From positions 62,001 to 126,000 of the IMG/VR virus record IMGVR_UViG_3300032213_003144: a stretch of DNA of 64,000 bases; one strand, 5' to 3'. The translations under genes and the position numbers were made by a program. Shown here piece after piece: positions 16,410 to 23,813 of this stretch; position 1 is the stretch's first letter; each line of letters starts with the position of its first letter. Origin of the DNA: a virus. Under the pieces are notes generated by a model. That model saw nothing but the letters and a program-made list of their open reading frames with translations. It was not told the origin of the DNA and made no database searches.

Positions 16410-17394
16410 TTGCGTTCACCCTTTCTGCGATGTGCGTTTCTCCATACTGAGTGACGCATCTATTTTGAAAAACAGGATTTGCTCCCAGCTCAAGGTCGGG
16501 GGTTGGGTGTGACCATATTGAGAATTCAGATTTGCAATAACGCTCATAGTCATCGTAGATACTGTCGAACCAAACAGGTTCGCACCATTGGATACTTTCG
16601 ACAGACTCCTTAATTCGGATATTTGCAGATTCATCAGTTCCGCCTTGACCAAAGAAAGTTAGATACGCATACCTAGTGCCACCCTCCATCTTGGTTACTC
16701 CATGAGCACATATATAATTGGTTGGAAACATGATGATGTCTCCCTTTTGCGGCTTATAATCAATCCCAAGATACGTGAACTTTAAGTGACCCCCGACGAA
16801 TGTCTCTTCAGTTAGGTCGTCTTTGGAGTCAACGCAATTATTGAAGTAGGCAAGTGCTCCGGCTGTTTGACGAAGTGCGACCTGGCCCCTAGGCATGTAT
16901 CGAACACCTTCGGTCACTTTGTAGTTGGTGTCATTGTCCTGATGCCAGCCAAGTATGCCTCCACCGTCATACCTGAGTATGTGTCCGCGTGTTCTCCACC
17001 ATAGGCTTCCGACGATAAGTGGGAACATGTCAATATATTTTATTAAACATTTATAAATGACGTTCTCGAGCTCTGTGAAGTATTGGGTGGCATATTCATC
17101 TGTCGACTCGATAACGGGCTCTAGCAGCCTCACAGGAGCGTTTGGGACGTCCTCCAGGCGATACCTGAAGCCATCTTCGTTGATGCCGTACTCAACTCCA
17201 TCCTCGCCAGTTATGTATGTCCATCTAACCTTATGTGCTTCGGCTGCACAGTCGTCAATATGCTCAAGGATTCTATCTTCTACCTTGAATACATTCTTGA
17301 AAACGACTATTCCGCTTCCGAGGTCCTCAAAGGCAAATTCTGATATTTCCTTAAGTTCGTTTTCCCCAATGATTGGGGTGCCGGGCATTATCAC
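16396..17394 (-). CDS. 2OG-Fe(II) oxygenase, LGGGVVVF subfamily
   Basis: 332 residues from a GTG at 17394; an ATG two codons on (17388) is an equal candidate. DLGSGIVVFKNV, then LWWRTRGHILRY before H151/D153 (GWHQDND), VGGHLKFTYLG, KGDIIMFP, H231 (CAHGV) and R241 (TRYAYLTFFGQG). Nearly colinear with 15420-16409, with a C-terminal tail (PVWFDSIYDDYERYC) also shared. The gene starts 2 nt after the stop of the glutathione-peroxidase-like gene. Confidence 0.86.
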   Translation of the reverse strand: MIMPGTPIIGENELKEISEFAFEDLGSGIVVFKNVFKVEDRILEHIDDCAAEAHKVRWTYITGEDGVEYGINEDGFRYRLEDVPNAPVRLLEPVIESTDEYATQYFTELENVIYKCLIKYIDMFPLIVGSLWWRTRGHILRYDGGGILGWHQDNDTNYKVTEGVRYMPRGQVALRQTAGALAYFNNCVDSKDDLTEETFVGGHLKFTYLGIDYKPQKGDIIMFPTNYICAHGVTKMEGGTRYAYLTFFGQGGTDESANIRIKESVESIQWCEPVWFDSIYDDYERYCKSEFSIWSHPTPDLELGANPVFQNRCVTQYGETHIAERVNAIEEV

Positions 17395-17396
17395 GG

Positions 17397-18020
17397 CTAA
17401 CCGACAAGAAACTTGACTGCATCAATCACGGTCCAAGACTGTCCTGCCGCAACCGGTTTTTCTGCAAGCGGTCTATCGGCCCAATTGAATCTTCCAACCT
17501 GTTGACCGTCTCGGCTTATGAGGAATTTTTCATTGTTATGTGGGATTCTCATTATTGCCTGTCCGGCGAGATTCTGTCCAGCGGCAGCACCTTCGGAGCC
17601 GTCGGCCTTGTTGTCGTCGAAAGAACGAACAGTATCCCCCTTCATGAAGCTCCAGGTTTTATGTTCGTCCGGACCGTTGACATCAATTTTTTCTGTTATA
17701 GGGAAGGTGACGAATGGGTATGCTTCTGAAACAAATTTTGCTATTTCCTCATTACCCATCGGGTCCATTTCGCTGAATTGATTACACGGAAAAGCTACAA
17801 CGCTGAAACCTTTGTCTTCAAACATTTCGTGAAGCATTTGCAATTCCCATAGTTGTCTTGCCGCTCTTGCGTAAGACCAAACAGGACTACACTTAGGCGT
17901 ATACCCAGCCTTGGTCGCAATGTTTGTAAATAGGCATACTTTCCCCCTCACTGAGTCAAGTAAATTTGGGGACCCGTCTATAGAGTTAATTGAAATATCA
18001 AAAATTGAACGATTGGTCAT
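17397..18020 (-). CDS. Glutathione peroxidase-like protein lacking the peroxidatic Cys
   Basis: 207 residues with the thioredoxin-fold GPx pattern: NIATKAGYTPK (33-43), AFPCNQF (76-82), ITEKIDVNG (108-116) and EKFLISRDGQQVGRF. In active GPx the Cys/Sec stands where A38 is found (codon gct). The tetrad Gln is M85 and the Trp is H161; only N162 remains. An insert of about ten residues with C44 follows the active-site loop. It is therefore probably a pseudo-peroxidase, or uses another Cys (C44 or C79). It overlaps the 99-residue gene upstream by 4 nt. Confidence 0.78.
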   Translation of the reverse strand: MTNRSIFDISINSIDGSPNLLDSVRGKVCLFTNIATKAGYTPKCSPVWSYARAARQLWELQMLHEMFEDKGFSVVAFPCNQFSEMDPMGNEEIAKFVSEAYPFVTFPITEKIDVNGPDEHKTWSFMKGDTVRSFDDNKADGSEGAAAGQNLAGQAIMRIPHNNEKFLISRDGQQVGRFNWADRPLAEKPVAAGQSWTVIDAVKFLVG

Positions 18021-18316
18021 ACTTTTACTCCGTTTATTTCGACGGTAACGTACTTATCAATCTCAACAAATCCTTTTAGTATTTTGCCGACCGATTGAAA
18101 CTTGCAGTGAAAATCAACGCTCATCGGGATATCGGTATGACCGCATAGGTCGACGTCAATCGTGTCGTCTGTCGTATTGATTATGGCTCCAGAGAATTGA
18201 ACTATACCCTTGTCGTGGGATATTGAGCCAGAGCCGTCATCGTTCAGACCGATGACATACGATTCTTTACCCAGTGGGGATAATGCGCTTACTGACCAAG
18301 TTCCCAAAGATTCCAT
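18017..18316 (-). CDS. Small beta-barrel-type hypothetical protein (99 aa)
   Basis: 99 residues, almost all predicted beta strand: starts with LGTWSVSALSPLGKES, then LNDDGSGSISHDKG, MSVDFHCKF, ILKGFVEIDKYVTVEI. The GTW start and the order resemble small lipocalin-like or enzyme-accessory beta-barrel proteins found in metabolic gene clusters; I cannot name the family with certainty. It lies between the PhyH-like gene (19 nt away) and the GPx-like gene (4-nt overlap), suggesting a joint role. Confidence 0.5.
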   Translation of the reverse strand: MESLGTWSVSALSPLGKESYVIGLNDDGSGSISHDKGIVQFSGAIINTTDDTIDVDLCGHTDIPMSVDFHCKFQSVGKILKGFVEIDKYVTVEINGVKV

Positions 18317-18335
18317 GAGGGTATGTTAGCACTGA

Positions 18336-19124
18336 CTATGGAGTCCTGAAGTATATTCCTTCGCCCCACTTGGCAAAAACATCAGAATGCTTTTCGACCA
18401 TTTCATCACGAATGGTACCTGACTGCTCGTAGAGCTCTCTGTCTTCAGGCTTGACATCTGGGTTTGAGAACATATTGCAATAATGCCCGATTAGGGATTT
18501 TCTTGTTAGTCCCCTATTGACCGGCATTGAACCTCTGTGAACAAGATGCCCGTGCCAAATTATGACATCACCCTTTTCGGCAATAAATGGGAACGTAGTT
18601 GCATTCCGTTTATCTATTTCTTTTTGGAAGAAATCATGAGATGATAATCCCTCTCTGATTCTTCCTGGCTTGCCAGGCTCCGTCAGGTACAAATCATCCA
18701 AACTGCAATTCCAGTTATGTGAACCAGGGACTATCTCGAACGGACCGGCTTCAGGGCTGACATCCTCAAGAGCAACCCAAGCGCCCTGATAATTGTCTCC
18801 AGCTTCTTTGAACGTAAAAGCTGCATCTTGATGCCAACCTTGTTCGGTTGACGTGAAGTACGTGACGTTCTTGTGAAGAGCTACCGCCTTGTTGACGTCA
18901 ACGAAAGTTCTTGCAATAGAGTCGTGGCAAAGAATGTCCATGATTTCTGGGTGGTCGAGGTATACGTCGAAGTCATTGCCCCATCCCTCTAGGTTTCCTC
19001 GTTCGTCCATTCGGTCTGCTACGTGCTTTAGCCAGAGCTGTTCGTATTTCTCGATGAGGTCGTCAGGGATTGCTTTTTTTAGTAATACGTAGCCATTTTC
19101 GTCGTAAAAGTCTTTAATGCTCAT
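18336..19124 (-). CDS. Phytanoyl-CoA dioxygenase (PhyH) family 2OG oxygenase
   Basis: 262 residues. Starts DFYDENGYVLLKKAIP, the standard PhyH opening; H98/D100 in QGWHQDAAF, then GAWVALEDVSPEAGPFEIVPGSH, the most typical PhyH block, and H196 (LVHRGS) with R208. PhyH enzymes hydroxylate lipids, small molecules or antibiotics with Fe(II)/2OG. Length is normal for the family. A different branch from the prolyl-hydroxylase-like genes around it. It precedes the 99-residue and GPx-like genes in the same minus-strand run. Confidence 0.9.
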   Translation of the reverse strand: MSIKDFYDENGYVLLKKAIPDDLIEKYEQLWLKHVADRMDERGNLEGWGNDFDVYLDHPEIMDILCHDSIARTFVDVNKAVALHKNVTYFTSTEQGWHQDAAFTFKEAGDNYQGAWVALEDVSPEAGPFEIVPGSHNWNCSLDDLYLTEPGKPGRIREGLSSHDFFQKEIDKRNATTFPFIAEKGDVIIWHGHLVHRGSMPVNRGLTRKSLIGHYCNMFSNPDVKPEDRELYEQSGTIRDEMVEKHSDVFAKWGEGIYFRTP

Positions 19125-19188
19125 GAACTAGACATTACACCATTTCTGCTAATAGTAAGACACACACTATAAAAATGCTGAAATCTAT

Positions 19189-19650
19189 TTACGTTTTAAC
19201 CCAAAAGAAGGAAGACGCATACCTATCTCCTGCGGTGATTTCTTTTACACCATGAAAAACCGGATTGCGCCAAAAAATAAGCGAACCCTCTTTCGGCTTA
19301 ATCTCTATCTTGTCATCAGGGAAGTATATTTCACCACCATCAAAACTATCAACCCAGTACAGTGTTGACGAAAAATCTGGTCTTTCTTCTCTCTTTGTGA
19401 AATCAATATGGACATCCTGTTTTTCCCCAATTGTGGAAATGTTGTAGTCCAACCCTGGATAGTCATATTCTTGGACTGTGATTGAAAATTCTGCTTCTAT
19501 TAAAGATTTTACCCTGTCCCTTATCGACTCGTAGTTGATTGTTGGTGGCAGGGACGGGAACCCATCTTTTGGGGTATTGGATATATGTTGAGCAAAAATC
19601 TCTAATTCAGAAGCTGTTAGTAAATCTTCAATATAATGAATTCTGCTCAT
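19189..19650 (-). CDS. 2OG-Fe(II) oxygenase, minimal (153 aa)
   Basis: 153 residues, the smallest oxygenase here and close to the bare jelly roll. Triad H81, D83 (DVHIDFT) and H133 (VFHGV), with R143 (GDRYASSFFW). WVDSFDGGEIYFP and KPKEGSLIFW are typical strands. It lies 18 nt downstream of the glycosyltransferase on the same strand, so a joint hydroxylation and glycosylation role is possible. Confidence 0.85.
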   Translation of the reverse strand: MSRIHYIEDLLTASELEIFAQHISNTPKDGFPSLPPTINYESIRDRVKSLIEAEFSITVQEYDYPGLDYNISTIGEKQDVHIDFTKREERPDFSSTLYWVDSFDGGEIYFPDDKIEIKPKEGSLIFWRNPVFHGVKEITAGDRYASSFFWVKT

Positions 19651-19668
19651 GTTTTCACAACGACCTTA

Positions 19669-20610
19669 TTAATCCAATGCATCCATTGCTTCGTAGAACT
19701 CCACTGGGTTGAAGCCGGCAAAATCTAGGTACTCTTTCAATTTTTCTGCATTTGGTGCTCCGCTATCGCCAAATAATTCACCCATATATATGCTTCGTTG
19801 GCGAGCTAAATCTTTTTGAAAACGTACTGAATAGCGGTTCATGTTTGAATGACCAATGTTGCCATGCCAATCATTTTCATAAAAAACCTCACCCTTGTTC
19901 ATGTGCCATAAAAATGGCTTTCCAATCGAGAACATTCTGTAACCACGAGTGTATGAGCGAAGTGCTACGAGGTGCTCATCACCAATAAATACAAACTTCC
20001 AGTCATGCCCAACCTCCTCCAACCATGATGATGAAGCAAACAAGACGTGGCCAGCAATCGTGTTGTGCTCAACCACATCTTCTCCGCACACAACTGAATC
20101 CCAAGACCTTTTTGGCTCTATCCAATTTTTTTCTGGAAAACCAAAAATGTAAGAACATACGTTGCAACAATTCTGTGAATCCGGTTTGTAGTGGAGTATT
20201 TCCCCATTTTCCCCTACTGACCACCATGGCACGAATGTTGAGATAATCGGTTTTTCGAACCCAGATTCAATTATTTTTTTATGTGCAGATATCAGACCGG
20301 AATCCCAATTTTTTTCAAAAAGCATGTGGGCGTCAATTTGTAAATAGTAATCCTCATTATTCCAAAATGAATCAGCTATCAATCTGTCAACACCAAAACC
20401 AGAAGGTTTACCAATTATTGAATATCTTACTTGAACGTTTTTAAGCATTGACAGGTCTTCGAAGCATCCGTCATTTGACTGATAATTTATTCCAAAAAAC
20501 ACTCGTTCTTGATGTTCGGCCATCTTTTGAGCTGACTCAATTGTTTGTTTTAAATATTGCTCATTATACGCAGGAATTGAAATAAAAATTGTCTTTTGAT
20601 TGTCGGTCAT
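19669..20610 (-). CDS. Glycosyltransferase resembling Skp1-type hydroxyproline GlcNAc-transferase (GT60-like)
   Basis: 313 residues. IFISIPAYNEQYLKQTIESA at the N-terminus, RVFFGINYQSN, then the block RLIADSFWNNEDYYLQIDAH (76-95) with LFEKNWDSGLI, which follows the GlcNAc-transferase family (PF11397/GT60) whose Dictyostelium member adds GlcNAc to hydroxyproline of Skp1. The D-A-H of QIDAH would hold the metal. It overlaps an upstream 2OG oxygenase by 4 nt and is followed by another, matching a hydroxylate-then-glycosylate order. Family recognised by eye only; a generic GT-A enzyme is the alternative. Confidence 0.72.
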   Translation of the reverse strand: MTDNQKTIFISIPAYNEQYLKQTIESAQKMAEHQERVFFGINYQSNDGCFEDLSMLKNVQVRYSIIGKPSGFGVDRLIADSFWNNEDYYLQIDAHMLFEKNWDSGLISAHKKIIESGFEKPIISTFVPWWSVGENGEILHYKPDSQNCCNVCSYIFGFPEKNWIEPKRSWDSVVCGEDVVEHNTIAGHVLFASSSWLEEVGHDWKFVFIGDEHLVALRSYTRGYRMFSIGKPFLWHMNKGEVFYENDWHGNIGHSNMNRYSVRFQKDLARQRSIYMGELFGDSGAPNAEKLKEYLDFAGFNPVEFYEAMDALD

Positions 20611-21272
20611 AAATCAAATTTTTCTATTGAAGAGTTTACAGATGCCCTGTATGTTGTCTTAAAGTACTCATGTCTATTGTAGTCAAACATAGTGACAACG
20701 GAATATTTGATACCATCTTCGACATTTAGGGCAGAGTGCATATACATAAAATTAGAAGGAAACACAATAATATCCCCAGCCTCAGGCTGAATGGTCACGT
20801 CAAGATTTTTGAAGTGCAGAGCACCCCCAGTAAAATCTGAATTTAAATACGCAACTGACGAAACAGATGCGACATAGCTAAAACCATCATCTGAATGATA
20901 ATTAAAGTAGTTATCATCATAATACTTTATGATATTCATAGTTTCCACGAAACCTAGGTCAACATTGAAATTCCTGGCATAATTTAATGCCGTATCGATT
21001 ATTTTGTTCCGCATCGAATTTACAATTCGAATATCATCTATGTCGTATTGTTTGTTTTTTAATGCAACTAGGTCTGGTTTCCAATCAAAACATTTCCTAT
21101 AAGTCGCACTTAATTGATAGTGTCCAACTTGCGCGGGGGACCATAGACACTCTTGGCCGTTTTGCCCACTAGCAATTCTCTCTATTGCGTCAACTACTGC
21201 TGGCGCATCATCTATTGCGTTTGGGAATCTCCAAATTCCAAAGCGTTCTTCACCACAGTATGCGTGGTCCAT
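20607..21272 (-). CDS. 2OG-Fe(II) oxygenase with Lys as likely 2OG ligand
   Basis: 221 residues. Triad H126, D128 (NYHSDDG) and H179 (YMHSA), with K189 (GIKYSVVTMFDYN) in place of Arg. This matches 4695-5426 on the other strand in the Lys and in the VTMFDYN end, so the two are paralogues. Lys is also the 2OG ligand of classical collagen-type prolyl-4-hydroxylases. It overlaps the GT60-like gene by 4 nt (coupled translation) and lies downstream of the Pro-rich FN3 protein. Confidence 0.86.
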   Translation of the reverse strand: MDHAYCGEERFGIWRFPNAIDDAPAVVDAIERIASGQNGQECLWSPAQVGHYQLSATYRKCFDWKPDLVALKNKQYDIDDIRIVNSMRNKIIDTALNYARNFNVDLGFVETMNIIKYYDDNYFNYHSDDGFSYVASVSSVAYLNSDFTGGALHFKNLDVTIQPEAGDIIVFPSNFMYMHSALNVEDGIKYSVVTMFDYNRHEYFKTTYRASVNSSIEKFDL

Positions 21273-21278
21273 TGATTG

Positions 21279-21506
21279 CTACCACTTGCCAAGCGGGCAT
21301 GCGGCTGCCTCCATCTTCACCTTGAGTTTCATGAAGCATCCACACTCTTTGCATTGTTTTGTTGTTTTGATTAAGCTCGGGCACTCCTCGCATATTTTGA
21401 ACCGATTTGCCGAAACATCTTCCGTCGCTTGAGGTGTGTTTGGGTTTAGTACATCCCACGGACGTGTTGTGCCTAGTTTCTTTTTATATTCTTGCCATGC
21501 ATTCAT
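21279..21506 (-). CDS. Small Cys4 zinc-ribbon-like protein
   Basis: 75 residues. After a helical start it has ICEECPSL, CKECGCFMKLK and ACPLGKW, that is, a CxxC and CxxCxC pair typical of a zinc ribbon, followed by a terminal Cys. Similar small CP...CGCFM...CPLGKW proteins are widespread in tailed phages without known function. The start ATG at 21506 is the only one covering the conserved part. Possibly a nucleic-acid-binding regulator. Confidence 0.65.
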   Translation of the reverse strand: MNAWQEYKKKLGTTRPWDVLNPNTPQATEDVSANRFKICEECPSLIKTTKQCKECGCFMKLKVKMEAAACPLGKW

Positions 21507-21523
21507 GCTGTAAATCCTTGCTC

Positions 21524-21754
21524 CTATACTGGTGGGTGAAAGCCTGTCTCATCATGAGTGTATCCCTCAATGACCATATCCTTTTGTTCCTCTAAAAGGA
21601 CTATTACCTTTGGGTCAGAAGATAGGGCTGCCACTTCGAGCGGCATATATTCGGTTCTCATTGGAATAATGCAGGCCACTTCGCCATCTACGACAAAAGC
21701 AAAGTAGGTGAAGTCTTCCTTGCGGAAAGTTGTTGGTGCTTCATTGTTTGACAT
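21524..21754 (-). CDS. Small hypothetical protein (76 aa)
   Basis: 76 residues, alpha/beta, with FTYFAFVVDGEVACIIPM and later LEEQKDMVIEGYTHDETG. Proteins with this look accompany tail genes in large phages, but no function is known to me. It sits between the FN3 gene and the zinc-ribbon gene on the minus strand, with an AGGAGAAA ribosome site 5 nt before the ATG. Confidence 0.6.
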   Translation of the reverse strand: MSNNEAPTTFRKEDFTYFAFVVDGEVACIIPMRTEYMPLEVAALSSDPKVIVLLEEQKDMVIEGYTHDETGFHPPV

Positions 21755-21775
21755 ATTTCTCCTTCTTTCTAAATG

Positions 21776-22795
21776 CTAACAGCCTGGGCCATCGCAATAT
21801 ACGTTTTGTGTAATGGTGCAGTTGGCGTTTCTTCTGTCTACCTGGAAGCAGTTTCCAGCACCTGGGTAGCATTTTCGACCGCTATTGTAGTACAGGACGG
21901 TACAGCCACTCGAAAATGAAGGTGGTGCGGTAAAGGTCGGTGGTGCGGTAAAGGTCGGTGGTGCGGCAAAGGTCGGTGGTGCAACCCAGCCACACTGTGC
22001 TTGGTACGGGTAGTTATTTATTCCAACTTCGCCACAACATCCGTCAGCAATAACATCTTGCAAGCTGTACGTAGGGCTTCCTGGTATGCAGTTCATGCCA
22101 ATAGGTGTTCCGTATGGGTCACATCCAGCGCAAGGGTCATTGAAGGTTGGAGGAGGAGCAGCAAATACCGGCGGTGAAACGTTTGTGGTCTCTTCAAGGT
22201 AAATTGAATCAGAGTTTGCCCAACCAGTCTTGGATACGTATACATATGTAAAGCGATTGACATTCTCACCAAGGCCAGTCCAACCGTGGCAACTTCCACT
22301 CTGGTCGTTTGGTACAACGTTGTAGCCGTAATAGTTGTAAGTATATGTAGCGTCGTGGTTGTCATAACAAAGCGGAATCGAGGAAGTTGTTTCTGCAATG
22401 TCGGAAACAATCGGTGTTGGGAGTTTTCCAAATAGCGGAGTTACCGAGTTTGAGTTGCTTGAAAAAGCCCCTGTGCCAATCGTATTTACTGCGGCGACCC
22501 TGAACACATAGGCTGTTCCGTTGGTCAAGCCAGTCACCGTAACTGAGGTTGAAGTTGAAACAGAGTCAGAGAATGTTGTAAAAGTGGAACCGCTGTCACT
22601 TGAATACTGGATTACATAATCGTTCAATGCCGGGCTCCCCAACATGACGGGGGCCGTCCAACTTACCGATGCAGTTGTGTTTCCATATGTTGCAGGAAGA
22701 CTTGCGGTCACCGATGTTGGTGCGCCTGGGACGAATCCCATGCGAAAACCAAACTTACTAGTTGAGCCGCTTCCAATACGGTTTAAGAATGGCAT
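21776..22795 (-). CDS. FN3 virion protein with Pro/Thr/Phe repeats and Cys-rich end
   Basis: 339 residues. One FN3 domain (about 25-120, APTSVTASLPATYG through GLTNGTAYVFRVAAVNTIG), then a linker, and a Cys-rich C-terminal half with about twelve Cys residues and the repeat PPTFAAPPTFTAPPTF. The Cys count suggests disulfide bonding on the virion surface. It lies 6 nt after the tail fibre gene, the same order as 1-1401 on the other strand. Role inferred: surface-exposed fibre-associated protein and possible target of the neighbouring oxygenases and glycosyltransferase. Confidence 0.75.
   Translation of the reverse strand: MPFLNRIGSGSTSKFGFRMGFVPGAPTSVTASLPATYGNTTASVSWTAPVMLGSPALNDYVIQYSSDSGSTFTTFSDSVSTSTSVTVTGLTNGTAYVFRVAAVNTIGTGAFSSNSNSVTPLFGKLPTPIVSDIAETTSSIPLCYDNHDATYTYNYYGYNVVPNDQSGSCHGWTGLGENVNRFTYVYVSKTGWANSDSIYLEETTNVSPPVFAAPPPTFNDPCAGCDPYGTPIGMNCIPGSPTYSLQDVIADGCCGEVGINNYPYQAQCGWVAPPTFAAPPTFTAPPTFTAPPSFSSGCTVLYYNSGRKCYPGAGNCFQVDRRNANCTITQNVYCDGPGC
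21921..21982. repeat. Tandem 18-nt repeats encoding the PPTF(A/T)A unit
   Basis: About three and a half head-to-tail 18-nt units (plus-strand core GGTCGGTGGTGCGGTAAA) lie within the FN3 gene. They are nearly identical at DNA level, unlike the 1228-1371 repeat, so they may have arisen by recent slippage. Confidence 0.85.
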
Positions 22796-22801
22796 AGTTC
22801 A

Positions 22802-23773
22802 TTACGCAAATTTCGTTTGACTCGCAAGAACAGTAAATGCAGCATTTCCTGTTTTGATTATCGCAAGTGTGTATGCATCAATTGAGCTAGCGTTCCCAGT
22901 TGCAGGGGCAGTTCCACCCATCCATTTTGGAGTTACGGCCGAACCGTCCACCTGAAACACTGTTGGTCTTCTTTGTGTTGTTCCTATCGTTGCAAGAAAA
23001 GTTACCGTCGCTATCTGACCTGTTGCAAGAGTGTTGTTCAGTGTGACGCTTGATGTTCCCCTTACATTAAGCGTCCAGTTTGCAGAAGCATCAACCGTGT
23101 AGTAAACCGTTGGATTTGTGCTGAAGTCAATGTTGATGGTACCCGTGGCAGCAGAAGCACTTATACTTGCAGTCTCAATAACGGTAGTCACATCAATTGC
23201 CGTAAGTATTGCCTTGCCAGCAGCATCTCTTGCGACAATTGCTGATGCAGTGTTTGCGTCAGTAGCGGTAGTTGCCGAGTTTAATACTTTCCCAGGAGTT
23301 GAAATTGTCCCAAGTTTTGTATCGGCTATTCCGGCGGAAGCAATCTTTGCCGAAGTTACAGAGCCATCAGCTATATCAGCAGCGATTATTGTTCCGTCCG
23401 CTATATGGGCTGCGGTTATTGCGTTGTCCGCAATTTTCGCACCAGTCACAGCGTCATCAGCAATTTTTATAGTTGTAACTTCACCATCCGCAAGTACGAA
23501 TGTTGGCGCTGAAACCCAACTTGAACCGTTAAAAAATGTAACGTCGTTATTTAAATCTATATACGCAAACATCCCCTCCTGCAGAAGGGGTTTCCCGTCT
23601 CCAACCACGCCGGCAACGGTTTGACCAATAGCAATACCATTACCAAACGCAGTATCCCTGGCTGCGGTGGTCGCGAATCTCATAATCGACTGATTCATTA
23701 AATAGCCGTTAACGTCCGCAGCAGTAATTACGTCTCCGGCAACAAAAAGTCTTGTTCCTAATCCACCAGCCAT
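22802..23773 (-). CDS. Tail fibre protein
   Basis: 323 residues from the ATG at 23773, chosen because AGGAG lies 7 nt upstream; a longer frame to 23836 overlaps the neighbour. Starts MAGGLGTRLFVAGDVITAADVNGYLMNQ, a common fibre attachment segment, then FATTAARDTAFGN, a repeat shaft of IADNAITAAHIADGTII type, and a beta-rich tip. The shaft is of the same style as the 1-672 protein on the opposite strand. It follows the baseplate gene set and precedes the FN3 gene, so it is the primary tail fibre of this module. Confidence 0.82.
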   Translation of the reverse strand: MAGGLGTRLFVAGDVITAADVNGYLMNQSIMRFATTAARDTAFGNGIAIGQTVAGVVGDGKPLLQEGMFAYIDLNNDVTFFNGSSWVSAPTFVLADGEVTTIKIADDAVTGAKIADNAITAAHIADGTIIAADIADGSVTSAKIASAGIADTKLGTISTPGKVLNSATTATDANTASAIVARDAAGKAILTAIDVTTVIETASISASAATGTINIDFSTNPTVYYTVDASANWTLNVRGTSSVTLNNTLATGQIATVTFLATIGTTQRRPTVFQVDGSAVTPKWMGGTAPATGNASSIDAYTLAIIKTGNAAFTVLASQTKFA

Positions 23774-23813
23774 TATTGGTCTCCTGTATTTCTGATTGTA
23801 AAGTTTATCATTG

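Noticed and set aside
21921-21982. CRISPR-like regular repeats
   Set aside because: Units are contiguous, 18 nt, in frame, and code for a Pro-rich linker; there are no unique spacers.
23118-23624. Plus-strand open frame of 168 codons inside the second tail fibre
   Set aside because: Antisense of the fibre shaft repeats; no ribosome site and no neighbours on that strand.
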